From: an uncultured Campylobacter sp.
Lineage (GTDB): Bacteria; Campylobacterota; Campylobacteria; Campylobacterales; Campylobacteraceae
Length of the DNA stretch: 64,000 bases
Assembly: GCA_934728065.1 (NCBI GenBank)
Contig: CAKVDW010000006.1
Span: 27,376-91,375 of the forward strand
Direction of reading: 5' to 3'
Below the pieces are notes generated by a model that saw nothing but the letters and a program-made list of their open reading frames with translations, made no database searches and was not told where the DNA came from. Of the stretch, positions 36,316 to 45,953 are shown in pieces. The position numbers were made by a program, and so were the translations under genes. Every line of letters begins with the position of its first letter. Position 1 is the stretch's first letter.

Positions 36316-37080
36316 GTGAAAGACTACGGCATAGGCTCTTTTAATGCCTTTTTATTAGCACTTATCGTTTATATAGGCTTATTGTTTTTTATTTTTTATA
36401 AAATAAATGAAGAAAGCAAGGTCTTTGTCAAATATACAGACATTAAAGACAGTTTCATCGATATAGAACTAGGCGAATACAAAGCCTTAAATCAACAAAA
36501 TTTAGACAAAGAAACAAAACCGCAAGAAGAGCCTAAAGAACCCAGCCAAGAAACCACAAACAAAATGGTAAAAACCGAAGAAAAAACACAAAAAGCAAGC
36601 GATATAAATTCTTTATTTGGCAATATCAAAGAATTCCAAGAAGAAAAAAGTGCAAAAATACAGTCCTCAGCCAAATCTCAAAAAAACAACTCAGCACCTA
36701 AAAAAGAAGCAAACAAACAGCTCAATGATAATTTAATGGCAAGCAAAGATGAAAAAGTTGGAGAAAGTGCCAAAAAACAACAAACGGGAATTTATGACAA
36801 ATTCAAAGGGGCGTTAAGGCGAAAATTCCAAGAAAATTGGACGCTTTATGAAAAAAGTGGAGATTTTAAGGTTAAATTTGAATATATAATTGAAAGTAAC
36901 GGAATTTTTAAATATACTTTCGTTGAGAAAAGTTATAATCCTGAATTTGACGAAAAGGTTATGGACTTTTTGCAAAATTTACAAGGCAAATACATAGCCT
37001 TGCCGCCAGATAATAAAGCTTATCACGGCGATGCAATTTTAAGTGATGAAATCATCACTATGTTGGAGGAAGAAAAATGA
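36316..37080 (+). CDS. tolA: TolA/TonB-like energy-transducing protein
   Basis: Starts at GTG 36316 (MKDYGIGSFNAFL). An N-terminal membrane helix (residues 9-29) leads into a long Lys/Glu/Gln/Ser-rich stretch (about 55-165) able to span the periplasm, then a folded TonB/TolA-type C-terminal domain (KFQENWTLYEKSGDFKVKFEYII). Position between tolR and tolB marks it as TolA, although C. jejuni annotation calls the homologue TonB3. Its stop overlaps tolB (ATGA). Confidence 0.85.
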   Translation: MKDYGIGSFNAFLLALIVYIGLLFFIFYKINEESKVFVKYTDIKDSFIDIELGEYKALNQQNLDKETKPQEEPKEPSQETTNKMVKTEEKTQKASDINSLFGNIKEFQEEKSAKIQSSAKSQKNNSAPKKEANKQLNDNLMASKDEKVGESAKKQQTGIYDKFKGALRRKFQENWTLYEKSGDFKVKFEYIIESNGIFKYTFVEKSYNPEFDEKVMDFLQNLQGKYIALPPDNKAYHGDAILSDEIITMLEEEK

Positions 37081-38282
37081 AAAACATTATTTTAGGCTTT
37101 TTGCTTTTTTTAAGCACTTGTGCTTTTGGCGATGAAACGCTTTATATAGTCAATAGAGGACAAGCTCTGCCCAAAATCATCATTAAGGATTTATCTCATT
37201 TAAATGATACTACCTTGCAAAAGAATTTTTACAATCTTATGCTTAATGACTTAAAAGTAAGCTCAAATTTTGAAGTGCTGACAAGTGGCGATGAAAAGGG
37301 TAATTATGTCCTTGAATACACCTTAGACCAAAGTGGCTCAAGCTTAAATTTAAATGTGATTGTTAAGGCTGATGGAGCTGAAAAATCAAAAAGAAAGTAT
37401 ATGCTTACTAAGATAGAGCAGTATCCATTTTTAGCCCATAAGGGCATAAAAGAGTCTGTGCGGGATTTAGGTCTTGCTCCTGTTGAATGGATGGACCATA
37501 AAATTTTAATCGCAAGAGCAAATGGCTCTGGAAAAAGTCAAATCATAATGGCTGATTACACTCTTACTTATCAAACTGTAGTTGTTAGCGGTGGATTGAA
37601 TTTATTTCCAAAATGGGCAAATAAAGAACAAAACGCTTTTTACTACACAGCTTATGACCATACTATACCGACTTTATATAGATATGATTTGAGTGCAAAT
37701 AAGGCTACGAGGATTATTTCAAGCACGGGAATGCTTGTTGCAAGTGATGTCAGCCAAGATGCAAACAAAATTTTGCTCACTATGGCGCCTGAGGACCAAC
37801 CAGATATTCATCTTTATGATTTAAGAAAAAAAACACTTCAAAAAATCACAAACTATTCAGGCATTGATGTAGGCGCGCAATTTATAGAAAATGACAAAAA
37901 AATTGTTTTTGTCTCGGACAGATTAGGCTATCCTAATGTATTTTTGCAAAGCATAGGCGCAACAAATGCACAACAAATCATCTTTCACGGTAAAAACAAC
38001 AGCTCAGTTTCAACCTATAAAAACTATCTTGTGTATTCAAGCAGAGAGCCTGAGCAAAGAGGGGTTTTTAATATTTACTTAATGAGCACAGGCAGTGATT
38101 ATATTCGTCAGCTTACAGCAAATGGCAAAAATATCTTTCCAAGATTTTCAAGCGATGGAGGAAGTATAGTCTTTATAAAATATTTGGGTTCTCAAACCGC
38201 ACTTGGCGTTATAAGGGTTAATGCAAATAAGAGTTTTCATTTTCCACTAAAACTTGGAAAAATTTTATCAATTGATTGGTAA
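37077..38282 (+). CDS. tolB: Tol-Pal system beta-propeller protein TolB
   Basis: A 401-aa protein with a signal peptide (FLLFLSTCAFG), an N-terminal alpha/beta domain and a C-terminal WD-like propeller with repeated DxxPDIHLYD, KKIVFVSDRLGYPNVFLQ and FPRFSSDGGSIVF blades. It is a periplasmic partner of Pal and TolA. Confidence 0.93.
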   Translation: MKNIILGFLLFLSTCAFGDETLYIVNRGQALPKIIIKDLSHLNDTTLQKNFYNLMLNDLKVSSNFEVLTSGDEKGNYVLEYTLDQSGSSLNLNVIVKADGAEKSKRKYMLTKIEQYPFLAHKGIKESVRDLGLAPVEWMDHKILIARANGSGKSQIIMADYTLTYQTVVVSGGLNLFPKWANKEQNAFYYTAYDHTIPTLYRYDLSANKATRIISSTGMLVASDVSQDANKILLTMAPEDQPDIHLYDLRKKTLQKITNYSGIDVGAQFIENDKKIVFVSDRLGYPNVFLQSIGATNAQQIIFHGKNNSSVSTYKNYLVYSSREPEQRGVFNIYLMSTGSDYIRQLTANGKNIFPRFSSDGGSIVFIKYLGSQTALGVIRVNANKSFHFPLKLGKILSIDW

Positions 38283-38310
38283 ATTTTAACTAATTGTTAA
38301 AAATTTGTGC

Positions 38311-38316
38311 TATAAT
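38311..38316 (+). promoter_or_regulatory. pal promoter -10 (TGc-TATAAT)
   Basis: TTGTGCTATAATCCC lies 35 bp before the pal ATG in the 68-bp gap after tolB. A dedicated promoter fits the high level of the abundant lipoprotein Pal. Confidence 0.65.
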
Positions 38317-38350
38317 CCCTTGTCAATAAATTTCTTTAGAAAGGTAAAAG

Positions 38351-38851
38351 ATGAAGAAACTTCTCTTAATCTCAGTTGCAATCTTTGCAATTGTTGTCAG
38401 CGGTTGTGCTCCAAGAACAGGAGCTAGCGTAAAAGGTGCAGCAGGTGCTGCGGCAGCAGGTGCTGCTTCAGGTGGGCTTGATGCTTTCGGTGCTGGTTTT
38501 GGTAGTGGCGGACCTGTCGTGTATTTTGATTTTGACAAATACAATATCAAACCAGAAGCTCAAGCAGTTATCGATGCAGGTGCTGGTTTTGCTAAAGGTA
38601 AAACAGGCAATGTTAAAATAGCTGTTGAAGGACACTGCGATGAGTGGGGAACTGATGAGTATAACCAAGCTTTAGGTTTAAGAAGAGCAAATTCTGTAAA
38701 AAAAGCTTTAGTTAAACTTGGCGTTGCTTCAAAACAAGTTTCAGTAAAGAGCTTTGGTGAGTCAAAACCTGTTTGCACAGACAAAACACCAGAATGCGAT
38801 GCTAAAAATCGCCGTGCAGAACTCAAACTTGATGGTATCCCTGGTCTTTAA
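38351..38851 (+). CDS. pal: Peptidoglycan-associated lipoprotein Pal
   Basis: A 166-aa OmpA-family lipoprotein. The lipobox VVSGC is at about residue 19, followed by a Gly/Ala-rich linker. The OmpA domain has VYFDFDKYNIKPEAQAVID, VEGHCDEWGTDEYNQALGLRRANSVKKAL and SFGESKPVC with NRRAEL, which binds peptidoglycan. Anchors the outer membrane and is immunogenic in C. jejuni (Omp18). Cotranscribed with cpoB, which begins 6 bp later. Confidence 0.95.
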   Translation: MKKLLLISVAIFAIVVSGCAPRTGASVKGAAGAAAAGAASGGLDAFGAGFGSGGPVVYFDFDKYNIKPEAQAVIDAGAGFAKGKTGNVKIAVEGHCDEWGTDEYNQALGLRRANSVKKALVKLGVASKQVSVKSFGESKPVCTDKTPECDAKNRRAELKLDGIPGL

Positions 38852-38857
38852 TCTTAA

Positions 38858-39691
38858 ATGAAAAAGACATTTTTTATAGTAGCTCTTTTTGGAGCTACTA
38901 TCTTCTATGGTAAGGAAACTTCAGCCTTCGATGCAGGTAATCTCAACAGTGGCTATGGCTTAACTTCTAACGAAAAGATACTCAAAGATAAGCTTGACAA
39001 CCTTAATGGCAACTATCTTGAGACAAGTTCAAAACTTGACAATGCTAATGAAAAAATAGAGGGTTTGCAAAGCACGCTTGAGGGCATAAATTCTCAATAC
39101 ACAAAATCAAACACAAAGCTCAAAGAACTTGAACAAAGTATTAAAAATTTAAACGCTGAACTTAAAGAACTCAGCAAAACCCAAGAAACAAACAATAAAC
39201 AAATCAGACAAATTTTAAGCGAACTTAGTGAATTAGTGAGTGTTTATATAGGTAAGGACATTAATTTAGATGAAAATGTTACTGATAAAAATGAAACCAA
39301 ACTCGTTAAAAAAGATGAGAGCTGGAAAAAGAAGAATGCAGATGAAATTTTAAAGCTTGCTTTGGTTGAATTTAAAAGCAAGGACAAGCTTGAACTTGCC
39401 AAAGAAAAATTTCAATTCCTCGTAAATAAAAAATTTAAACCAGCAAGGTCTCATTTTTATTTAGGTGAGATAGAATACAAGCAACAAAACTATGCTAGTG
39501 CCATAGTGTCTTATCAAAAAAGTGTATCTTTGTATTCTAAAAAAATAGATTATATGCCAACGCTTTTATATCATACTGCTATAAGTTTTGATAAGGTGGG
39601 CGACACCAAAAGAGCAAATGGCTTTTACAAGGCTTTAAAAGCTGATTATCCAGAAAGTGCGGAGGCAAAAGCCGCACCAAATCGCAAATAA
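38858..39691 (+). CDS. cpoB: Tol-Pal coordinator CpoB/YbgF-like
   Basis: A 277-aa protein with a signal peptide (FFIVALFGATIFYG), then a long coiled coil (about residues 35-125, LDNANEKIEGLQSTLEGI) for trimerisation. The C-terminal TPR repeats include LALVEFKSKDKLELAKEKFQ and FYLGEIEYKQQNYASAIVSYQ. It links Tol-Pal to cell-wall synthesis in E. coli. Confidence 0.88.
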   Translation: MKKTFFIVALFGATIFYGKETSAFDAGNLNSGYGLTSNEKILKDKLDNLNGNYLETSSKLDNANEKIEGLQSTLEGINSQYTKSNTKLKELEQSIKNLNAELKELSKTQETNNKQIRQILSELSELVSVYIGKDINLDENVTDKNETKLVKKDESWKKKNADEILKLALVEFKSKDKLELAKEKFQFLVNKKFKPARSHFYLGEIEYKQQNYASAIVSYQKSVSLYSKKIDYMPTLLYHTAISFDKVGDTKRANGFYKALKADYPESAEAKAAPNRK

Positions 39692-39702
39692 AAGGAGAAA
39701 AA

Positions 39703-40272
39703 ATGGCGATAGAAAAAAATACAGTTGTGTCAATGTTTTATGAACTCAAAGACGCAAATACAGGAGAACTTTTAGAAAGCAACACCCATTCACAGCCGCT
39801 TTCTTTCATACTTGGCAAGGGACAAATTTTAGAAGGGCTTGAAGAAGAAATAGCTAAGCTTGAATGCCCAACAAATGCTGATATTATCGTAAAAAAGGAC
39901 AAGGCTTTAGGTGATTATGATGAAGGTGCTGTGCAAACTTTGCCAAAAGAGCAGTTTGCGGGCATTGATTTGCAAGTAGGAATGGAGCTTTTTGGCGAGG
40001 GCGAGGACGGCTCAACTGTAAGAGTGAGCGTTAAAAATATAGGAGATAATGAAGTAACTGTTGATTATAATCACGCTTATGCGGGCAAAGACTTATTATT
40101 TAGCCTAAATTTGCTTGATGCTCGTCCAGCTACTGAAGATGAAATTCTTACAGGCATAGTTGCAGGCTCACATAGTTGCGGTTGCGGACACGGCGAAGGA
40201 CATCATCACGGACACGAAGGTGGCGGTTGCTGCGGTGGTGGCGGTGGTTGCGGTGGTTGCGGTTGTCATTAA
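39703..40272 (+). CDS. slyD: FKBP-type peptidyl-prolyl isomerase SlyD
   Basis: A 189-aa protein. The FKBP core with inserted chaperone (IF) domain reads YELKDANTGELLESN, FILGKGQILEGLEEEI, VTVDYNHAYAGKDLLFSL. The C-terminal 35 residues are a Cys/His/Gly-rich metal tail (HSCGCGHGEGHHHGHEGG, then CCGG/CGGC). SlyD is known to feed nickel to hydrogenase and urease-type enzymes. AAAGGAGAAAAA precedes the ATG. Confidence 0.95.
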   Translation: MAIEKNTVVSMFYELKDANTGELLESNTHSQPLSFILGKGQILEGLEEEIAKLECPTNADIIVKKDKALGDYDEGAVQTLPKEQFAGIDLQVGMELFGEGEDGSTVRVSVKNIGDNEVTVDYNHAYAGKDLLFSLNLLDARPATEDEILTGIVAGSHSCGCGHGEGHHHGHEGGGCCGGGGGCGGCGCH

Positions 40273-40291
40273 AAACAAAACACAAAACATA

Positions 40292-40324
40292 AAGGCGTTA
40301 GGGCTACTTTTCCCTAAACGCCTT
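40292..40324 (+). terminator. Hairpin after slyD
   Basis: AAGGCGTTAGGG pairs with CCCTAAACGCCTT with one bulged A and an 8-nt loop. No long T-run follows, so termination may be partial before fabD. Confidence 0.6.
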
Positions 40325-40346
40325 AATCCAACAAAAGTGAAACACA

Positions 40347-41267
40347 ATGAAAACAGCATTTATCTTTACAGGACAAGGTTCGCAAAAAGTCGGTATGGGG
40401 CGTGAGTTTTACGAGGCTTGCAAGGACGCCAAAGAGCTTTTAGAGCGCGCTAGCGATGAGTGTAAAATAAACTTTAAACACCTGCTTTTTGAGGAAAATG
40501 AGGATTTAAACAAAAGCGAATTCACTCAGCCAGCCATTGTGCTTGCGAGCTTGATGAGCTATCTTTTCATAAAGCAAGAAAGCGGCTTAAAGGCTGAATT
40601 TGCGCTTGGGCATTCTTTGGGCGAGTTTAGCGCACTAGCCGCGCAAGGGGGCTTTGAGCTTGTCAAGGCGCTTGAACTTGTGAATTTTCGGGGCAAATTT
40701 ATGCAAGAAGATTGCGCGCAAGTTCCAGCGGGTATGATGGTGGTTTTAGGGCTTGAAGATAGCGTTGTTGAGGACATTTGCAAAGAGGCACAAAGCAAGG
40801 GCAAGCAAATTTACGCCGCAAACTACAACTGCGATGGGCAAATAGTCGTTGCGGGCTTAAAGCCTGATTTGAGCGAGTTTGAAGCGCTGTTTAAAGAAAA
40901 AGGCGCAAAACGCGCAATGCTCTTAAATATGAGCGTTGCAAGCCACTGCCCCTTGCTTAAAAACGCAAGCGCAAGGCTTGGCGAGCTTTTAGAAAGCGCA
41001 CTCAATGAAAATTTCGCCCCTGTGATTTCAAATGTGAGCGCAAAACCCTACACAAGCAAGAGTGAAGCTCTAAATTTGCTCAAAGAGCAGCTCATAAAGC
41101 CCGTGCTTTATAAGCAAAGTATCGCAAACTCCCAAGATAGCGTGGATTGCTTTGTCGAATTTGGCGCAAGCGTTTTAGCAGGGCTTAACAAAAAAATCAC
41201 CCCCAAACCCACATACGCCATCAGTTCGCTTGCTGATGCGAAAGAATTTTTAAAGGTTGTTAAATGA
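40347..41267 (+). CDS. fabD: Malonyl-CoA:ACP transacylase
   Basis: A 306-aa enzyme loading malonyl on ACP for fatty-acid synthesis. FIFTGQGSQKVGMGREF is the N-terminal signature, ALGHSLGEFSALAAQG holds the catalytic Ser and MSVASHCPLLKNA the catalytic His. The stop overlaps the next start (ATGA). Confidence 0.95.
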   Translation: MKTAFIFTGQGSQKVGMGREFYEACKDAKELLERASDECKINFKHLLFEENEDLNKSEFTQPAIVLASLMSYLFIKQESGLKAEFALGHSLGEFSALAAQGGFELVKALELVNFRGKFMQEDCAQVPAGMMVVLGLEDSVVEDICKEAQSKGKQIYAANYNCDGQIVVAGLKPDLSEFEALFKEKGAKRAMLLNMSVASHCPLLKNASARLGELLESALNENFAPVISNVSAKPYTSKSEALNLLKEQLIKPVLYKQSIANSQDSVDCFVEFGASVLAGLNKKITPKPTYAISSLADAKEFLKVVK

Positions 41268-41947
41268 AAATAGGCATTTTGGGCGCGATGGAAGAAGAAA
41301 TCACTCCATTGCTTGAAATTTTAAAGGATTACAAAGAAATCAAATACGCTAACAACAGCTATTATTTAGCGAATTTTGGGCGACACGAGCTGATTTTAGC
41401 CTACTCTAAAATCGGCAAGGTAAATTCCACTTTAAGCGCGGCGGTGATGATGGAAAAATTTGGCGCGCAGGTTTTGCTTTTCACGGGCGTGGCTGGTGCG
41501 CTCAAAAGCCTTAAAATAGGCGATTTGCTCGTAGCCACAAAGCTTTGTCAGTATGATTTGGACATCACAGCCTTTGGACATCCGCTTGGCTTTGTGCCGG
41601 GCAATGAAATTTTCATCAAAACGGACGAAAAGCTAAACGAACTTGCAAAACAAGTAGCAAACGAACTTGGCAAAAAGCTCGCCTTTGGCACTATCGCCAC
41701 GGGAGATGAGTTTATTTGCGATGAGAGTAAAAAAAACAAAATCGTGCAGGTTTTTGACGCAGAAGCTTGCGAAATGGAGGGCGCAAGCGTGGCGCTTGTG
41801 TGCGATGCGCTGAAAATCCCTTGTTTTGTGCTTCGCGCGATGAGCGATGAAGCAGGCGAAAAGGCTGAATTTGACTTTGATGAATTTGTGGTAAATTCGG
41901 CTAAAATTTCGGCTGAATTTGTGCTAAAAATGTGTGAAAAACTATGA
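41264..41947 (+). CDS. pfs: MTA/SAH nucleosidase (also aminodeoxyfutalosine nucleosidase in this group)
   Basis: A 227-aa PNP-family nucleosidase. GILGAMEEEITPL is the N-terminus, LLFTGVAGALKS and FDAEACEMEGASVALVC cover the ribose-binding Met-Glu and RAMSDEAGEKA the catalytic Asp. It hydrolyses methylthioadenosine and S-adenosylhomocysteine. In Campylobacter and Helicobacter the same enzyme acts in futalosine-type menaquinone synthesis. It overlaps the next gene by 4 bp. Confidence 0.94.
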   Translation: MKIGILGAMEEEITPLLEILKDYKEIKYANNSYYLANFGRHELILAYSKIGKVNSTLSAAVMMEKFGAQVLLFTGVAGALKSLKIGDLLVATKLCQYDLDITAFGHPLGFVPGNEIFIKTDEKLNELAKQVANELGKKLAFGTIATGDEFICDESKKNKIVQVFDAEACEMEGASVALVCDALKIPCFVLRAMSDEAGEKAEFDFDEFVVNSAKISAEFVLKMCEKL

Positions 41948-42696
41948 TAAATTTAAGCAAAAGGCTCATCAGACAAGTGGCGCAAGCAAACGCTCGCTTT
42001 TCGCTCATCGAAAATGGAGACAAGGTTTTGCTAGGATTAAGCGGGGGCAAGGACTCGCTAGCCTTAGCGCACTTGCTTTGCAGAATGCAAGCGCACGCGC
42101 CCTTTAAATTCACGCTTAAAGCCGTAACTTTAAGCTATGGAATGGGCGAGGACTACTCACACTTGCACGCTCACTGCGAGGCGCACGGCATAGAACACGA
42201 AGTGATAAATTCAAACATTTATGAGATTTCAGGCGACACCATACGCGAAAATTCAAGCTTTTGCAGCTATTTTTCAAGAATGCGGCGCGGGGCTTTATAC
42301 ACCTACGCCCTTGAAAACGGCTTTAACAAACTTGCCATCGCCCATCATTTAGACGATGCAGCAGAAAGTTTTATGATGAATTTTATCCACAACGGCGCAC
42401 TGCGGACACTTGCGCCCATTTACACAAGCAAACGCGGCGTAACTGTCATTCGTCCACTCATTTTCGTGCGCGAAAGACAGCTTAAAGATAACGCCACAGC
42501 AAACAACTTGCAAGTCATAGGCAACGAATTTTGCCCTGGTATGAGACTGAGCGAAAAAAATGTCAAATTTCCCCACGCCAGAGAAGAAGCCAAAGGCGTT
42601 TTAGCAGAACTTGAAAAGGACAACCCAAAACTTTTTACCAGCCTTAAAAAAGCCTTTGAAAATATCCACACAAGCAGTTTTTGGCAAAGGGCTTGA
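41944..42696 (+). CDS. TtcA/TilS-type PP-loop ATPase (Cj0118-like)
   Basis: A 250-aa protein with the PP-loop LLGLSGGKDSLALAHLL and IAHHLDDAAESFMMNFI, the layout of the TtcA tRNA 2-thiocytidine synthetase. In TtcA an iron-sulphur cluster needs CxxC after the PP-loop domain and one later Cys. Here the first motif reads CSYFSRMRRGALY, so the second Cys is Phe, while a later Cys (NEFCPGM) remains. It may therefore lack thiolation activity or hold its cluster differently. It is in one operon with pfs and fabD. Confidence 0.8.
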   Translation: MINLSKRLIRQVAQANARFSLIENGDKVLLGLSGGKDSLALAHLLCRMQAHAPFKFTLKAVTLSYGMGEDYSHLHAHCEAHGIEHEVINSNIYEISGDTIRENSSFCSYFSRMRRGALYTYALENGFNKLAIAHHLDDAAESFMMNFIHNGALRTLAPIYTSKRGVTVIRPLIFVRERQLKDNATANNLQVIGNEFCPGMRLSEKNVKFPHAREEAKGVLAELEKDNPKLFTSLKKAFENIHTSSFWQRA

Positions 42697-42877
42697 ATTT
42701 GTTTAAATTTTTGGTTATAAATTTTTTATGTGAATAAAAAAGGACAAAGGCGCAGGATTTTGAGCGGATTTTTTTGGGGTTATGAGACTTTGAGCAAGTA
42801 GCGCACTTATGTGAGCGAAGCGAAAAGCAAACTCCCCAAAAGCCACCAAAAGACAAGCCATTAAATAAGGAGAAAAA

Positions 42878-43390
42878 ATGAAAAAAGCCCTTGTGGTAGT
42901 TGATTTTCAAAACGACTTCATAGACGGTGCGCTTGGCTTTGAAAAAGCCCACGCCCTAAAAGAGCGCGTTTTCAAGTTAGTAAGCGAGTTTGAGGGCGAT
43001 TTGCTCTTTACCTTTGACACGCACGGCAAGGATTATCTTGCCACAAAAGAGGGGCAAAACCTGCCCGTGCCGCACTGCATCAAGGGCGAGGCTGGCTGGC
43101 AAATGGGCGCGGAATTTGAGCCTTTTTTGCAAAAAGCGACAAGAGTTTTTGAAAAGGGCTGTTTTGGGAGTTTAGAACTAGCCGAGTTTTTAAGGCAGGA
43201 GCAATACGAGCAAGTCGAATTTTGCGGGCTTGTCTCTCACATTTGCGTTTTTCACAACGCTATTTTAGCCTTTAACGCCCTGCCAAATGCCAAACTCATC
43301 TTGCACCAAAACGCCACAGCAAGCTTTGATGAAGCCTTGCAACACCACGCCTTTGAGCTTTTAAAAGCCTTTTGGGTAGAAATCATTTAA
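42878..43390 (+). CDS. Isochorismatase/nicotinamidase-family hydrolase
   Basis: A 170-aa cysteine hydrolase. ALVVVDFQNDFIDGALG holds the catalytic Asp, FTFDTHGKDYL the Asp/His metal site of nicotinamidases, HCIKGEAGWQ and RVFEKGCFGS the Lys region, and CGLVSHICVFHNAI the nucleophilic Cys. It best fits a PncA-like nicotinamidase for NAD salvage, but other amidase substrates are possible. It stands alone with AAGGAGAAA before the ATG. Confidence 0.8.
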   Translation: MKKALVVVDFQNDFIDGALGFEKAHALKERVFKLVSEFEGDLLFTFDTHGKDYLATKEGQNLPVPHCIKGEAGWQMGAEFEPFLQKATRVFEKGCFGSLELAEFLRQEQYEQVEFCGLVSHICVFHNAILAFNALPNAKLILHQNATASFDEALQHHAFELLKAFWVEII

Positions 43391-43443
43391 GCAAATTTAC
43401 ACATTAAATTTGCAAAAACGCACCACAAAAAGTTTAAATTTGC

Positions 43444-43449
43444 TACAAT
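43444..43449 (+). promoter_or_regulatory. Restriction-modification gene promoter -10
   Basis: TTTGCTACAATATCC (TGc-TACAAT) lies 43 bp before the ATG at 43493. Confidence 0.5.
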
Positions 43450-43492
43450 ATCCTTTTAATTATGCCAAGACAAAACGATAAAGGATGAAACA

Positions 43493-45953
43493 ATGGCTAA
43501 AAACGAAGTAAAAACAGATTTTTGGGTGCATTCGCTCTTGCAAAACGCTGGGATTAGTGCCGACCCGCAAGGTTCAAGCGTTAAAGAGATTAACGAGGCT
43601 TTAAAAAGTGCGAGTAAAAGTCTCACAGGCAACGCAGGATACCCCGAATTTACCGCCGTTATCAAAGACTTTTTGCTTGTCATTGAGGACAAAGCAGACA
43701 TAGATAAGCACATTAAACTAGATTCAAATAACTGCATAGATTTGCAAAATCCCCAAAGCGTTATCGCTTACGCCGTTAATGGCGCGATTCATTATGCCAA
43801 GAGCACACAAATTACACTAAAATCATAGCCATTGCCGTAAGTGGTGATGAGAAGCACCACAAAATAAGCCCTTATTTTGTCAGCGAGCGAGGCTTTGTAA
43901 GCGCACTTAAAGAAATCGAGGATTTTATCGTTTTTAGCGAGGCAAATATTGATGAGTATTACACCAAAGAGATTTTAAATGAAAAAACCGACTTTGAAAA
44001 AAGCACCGAGCAGATTTTAAAAGATGCAAGTGCGTTACACGAGGATTTGCGTAATTATGGCAATTTGCGCGACACTGAAAAGCCCATTGTGGTTTCAGGC
44101 ATTTTGCTCGCGCTTGAAGAAATTAAGTATAAAAATTTCAGCATTGACAATCTTAACGGCGATACTACCACTACTGATGGCGAGAAAATTTACAAAGCCA
44201 TAAGCGACAATCTCAAACGCGCCAATGTCCGCCCCGAAGTGAAAAAAGACAAACTCCTAGCGCAATTTTCTATCATCAAAGACACGCCAAAGATAAATGA
44301 GCTAAACGCCACGCTCAAAAAAACTCCGCTTAAACATTACGCAGAGTTTTTAAACAAGCACATTTATAAAAGTTTTGGCTACACGCATTCAAGTGAGGAT
44401 ATTTTAGGCAGATTTTATAGCGAGTTTATGAGCTATTCAGGGGGCGATGGGCAAACTTTGGGCATAGTGCTTACCCCTAGACATATTTGCGAGCTGTTTT
44501 GCGATTTAGCAAATTTGCGCCCCGATGACATAGTCTTTGACCCTTGTTGTGGCACGGCTGGATTTTTAATCGCTGCGATGAATACTATGCTCAGCAAAGT
44601 CCCAAATAATGACATTAAACGAAACGCCATCAAGCAAAATCAACTTTTTGGTATTGAGGAAAAGCCTGATATGTTTTCTATCGCCACGACAAATATGATT
44701 TTGCGAGGGGATGGTAAAAGCAACCTTGAAAACAAAGACTTCTTAAAGCAAAATTCAAGCGATTTGCAAAAAGACATTTGTGCCACAGTAGGAATGCTCA
44801 ACCCACCTTATTCACAAGGCAGCAAGGACAATGCCAACCTTTATGAAATCGCCTTTGTCGAGCATTTATTAGACAGCCTAGCCAAAAATGCGCGTTGCAT
44901 TGTCATTATCCCCCAAAGTGCGGTTACAGGCAAAAGTAATATAGAAAAGTGTTACAAGGAAAATATCCTAAAACACCATACATTAGAAGGTGTTATTACA
45001 TTAAATGAAAATACTTTTTATGGTGTGGGGACCAATCCCGTCATAACTATATTTACTGCGCATACTCCACACTCAAAAGATAAAATTTGCAAGTTCATCA
45101 ATTACGAAAATGACGGCTTTGAAATTCAACCACAAAAAGGATTAGTGCAAACCATAAACGCCAAAGATAAAAAAGCGCATTTGCTTAATGTCTGGTTTGA
45201 TAAAATGGAAGCAGAGTCAAAATTTTGTATAAAAACTACCATAGAAGCAGATGATGAATGGCTACATAGTTTTTATTATTTTAACGATGAGATTCCTACA
45301 CAAGCAGACTTTGAAAAAACTATGGCAGATTATCTTACTTTTGAATTTGATATGTTAGCGCATGGCAAAGAGTATCTTTTTAAAAGCAAGGCATACAAAA
45401 TAATTCACAATGATTTAAATTTAAATTCAATTGAATGGCAAAATTTTACAATCAGCGATATTTTTAAAGTTTGTGGAACTACAACCACACACCCAAGCAA
45501 ATTACAACTAAATGGAAAAACGCCACGAATAACTTGTGCTGCGACAAACAATGGGCTTGATAATGTTTATGCAAACAAAGCTACTGAAAGTGGCGGAGTT
45601 TTAACCATAGATAGCGCAACTACGGCATATATAGGTTACCAAGAAACAGATTTTATTGAACTGACCATGTAGAAAAGGTAATGATGAAAAATAATCAAAA
45701 AATGAATAGATATGTCGGTTTATTTATAAAACAATGTATAGATAAGGCGTGCATTATTGACGAGAAAGCACAAATTAAAAAATATAGATATGGATATAAA
45801 TTTTCACAAACACGCATAAAAAGACAAATTATAAAATTACCCACCGATTCAAATGGCAATCCACATTATGAATTTATGGAAAAGTATATGCGAAATTTAG
45901 AGCAAACACAGCTTAAAAAGACACTTGATTATTATAAAAAGTTTAAATCCTAA
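43493..45953 (+). pseudogene. Type IIG/IIB-like restriction-modification protein (nuclease-methylase-specificity), two frameshifts
   Basis: Three consecutive frames read as one protein of about 820 aa. Part 1 (43493 on) has a PD-(D/E)xK-like nuclease, GYPEFTAVIKDFLLVIEDKAD. It shifts at about 43799: with one extra A it continues as AKEHTNYTKIIAIAVSGDE. Part 2 holds the N6-adenine methylase: LGIVLTPRHICELFCDLA, DPCCGTAGFLIAAM (motif I) and NPPYSQGSKDN (motif IV, NPPY). Then comes a target-recognition region (IEWQNFTISDIFKVCG). It shifts again at about 45660: one extra base gives TDHVEKVMMKNNQKMNRYVG, running to the stop at 45951-45953. Neither site is a long homopolymer, so simple phase variation is unlikely. 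No partner hsdS is seen. Probably acquired horizontally and inactive, or affected by assembly indels. Confidence 0.8.

Noticed and set aside
40160-40405. 81-aa reading frame at the slyD end
   Set aside because: Ala/Val repeats come from the out-of-frame Gly/Cys codons of the SlyD tail, and it runs into fabD.
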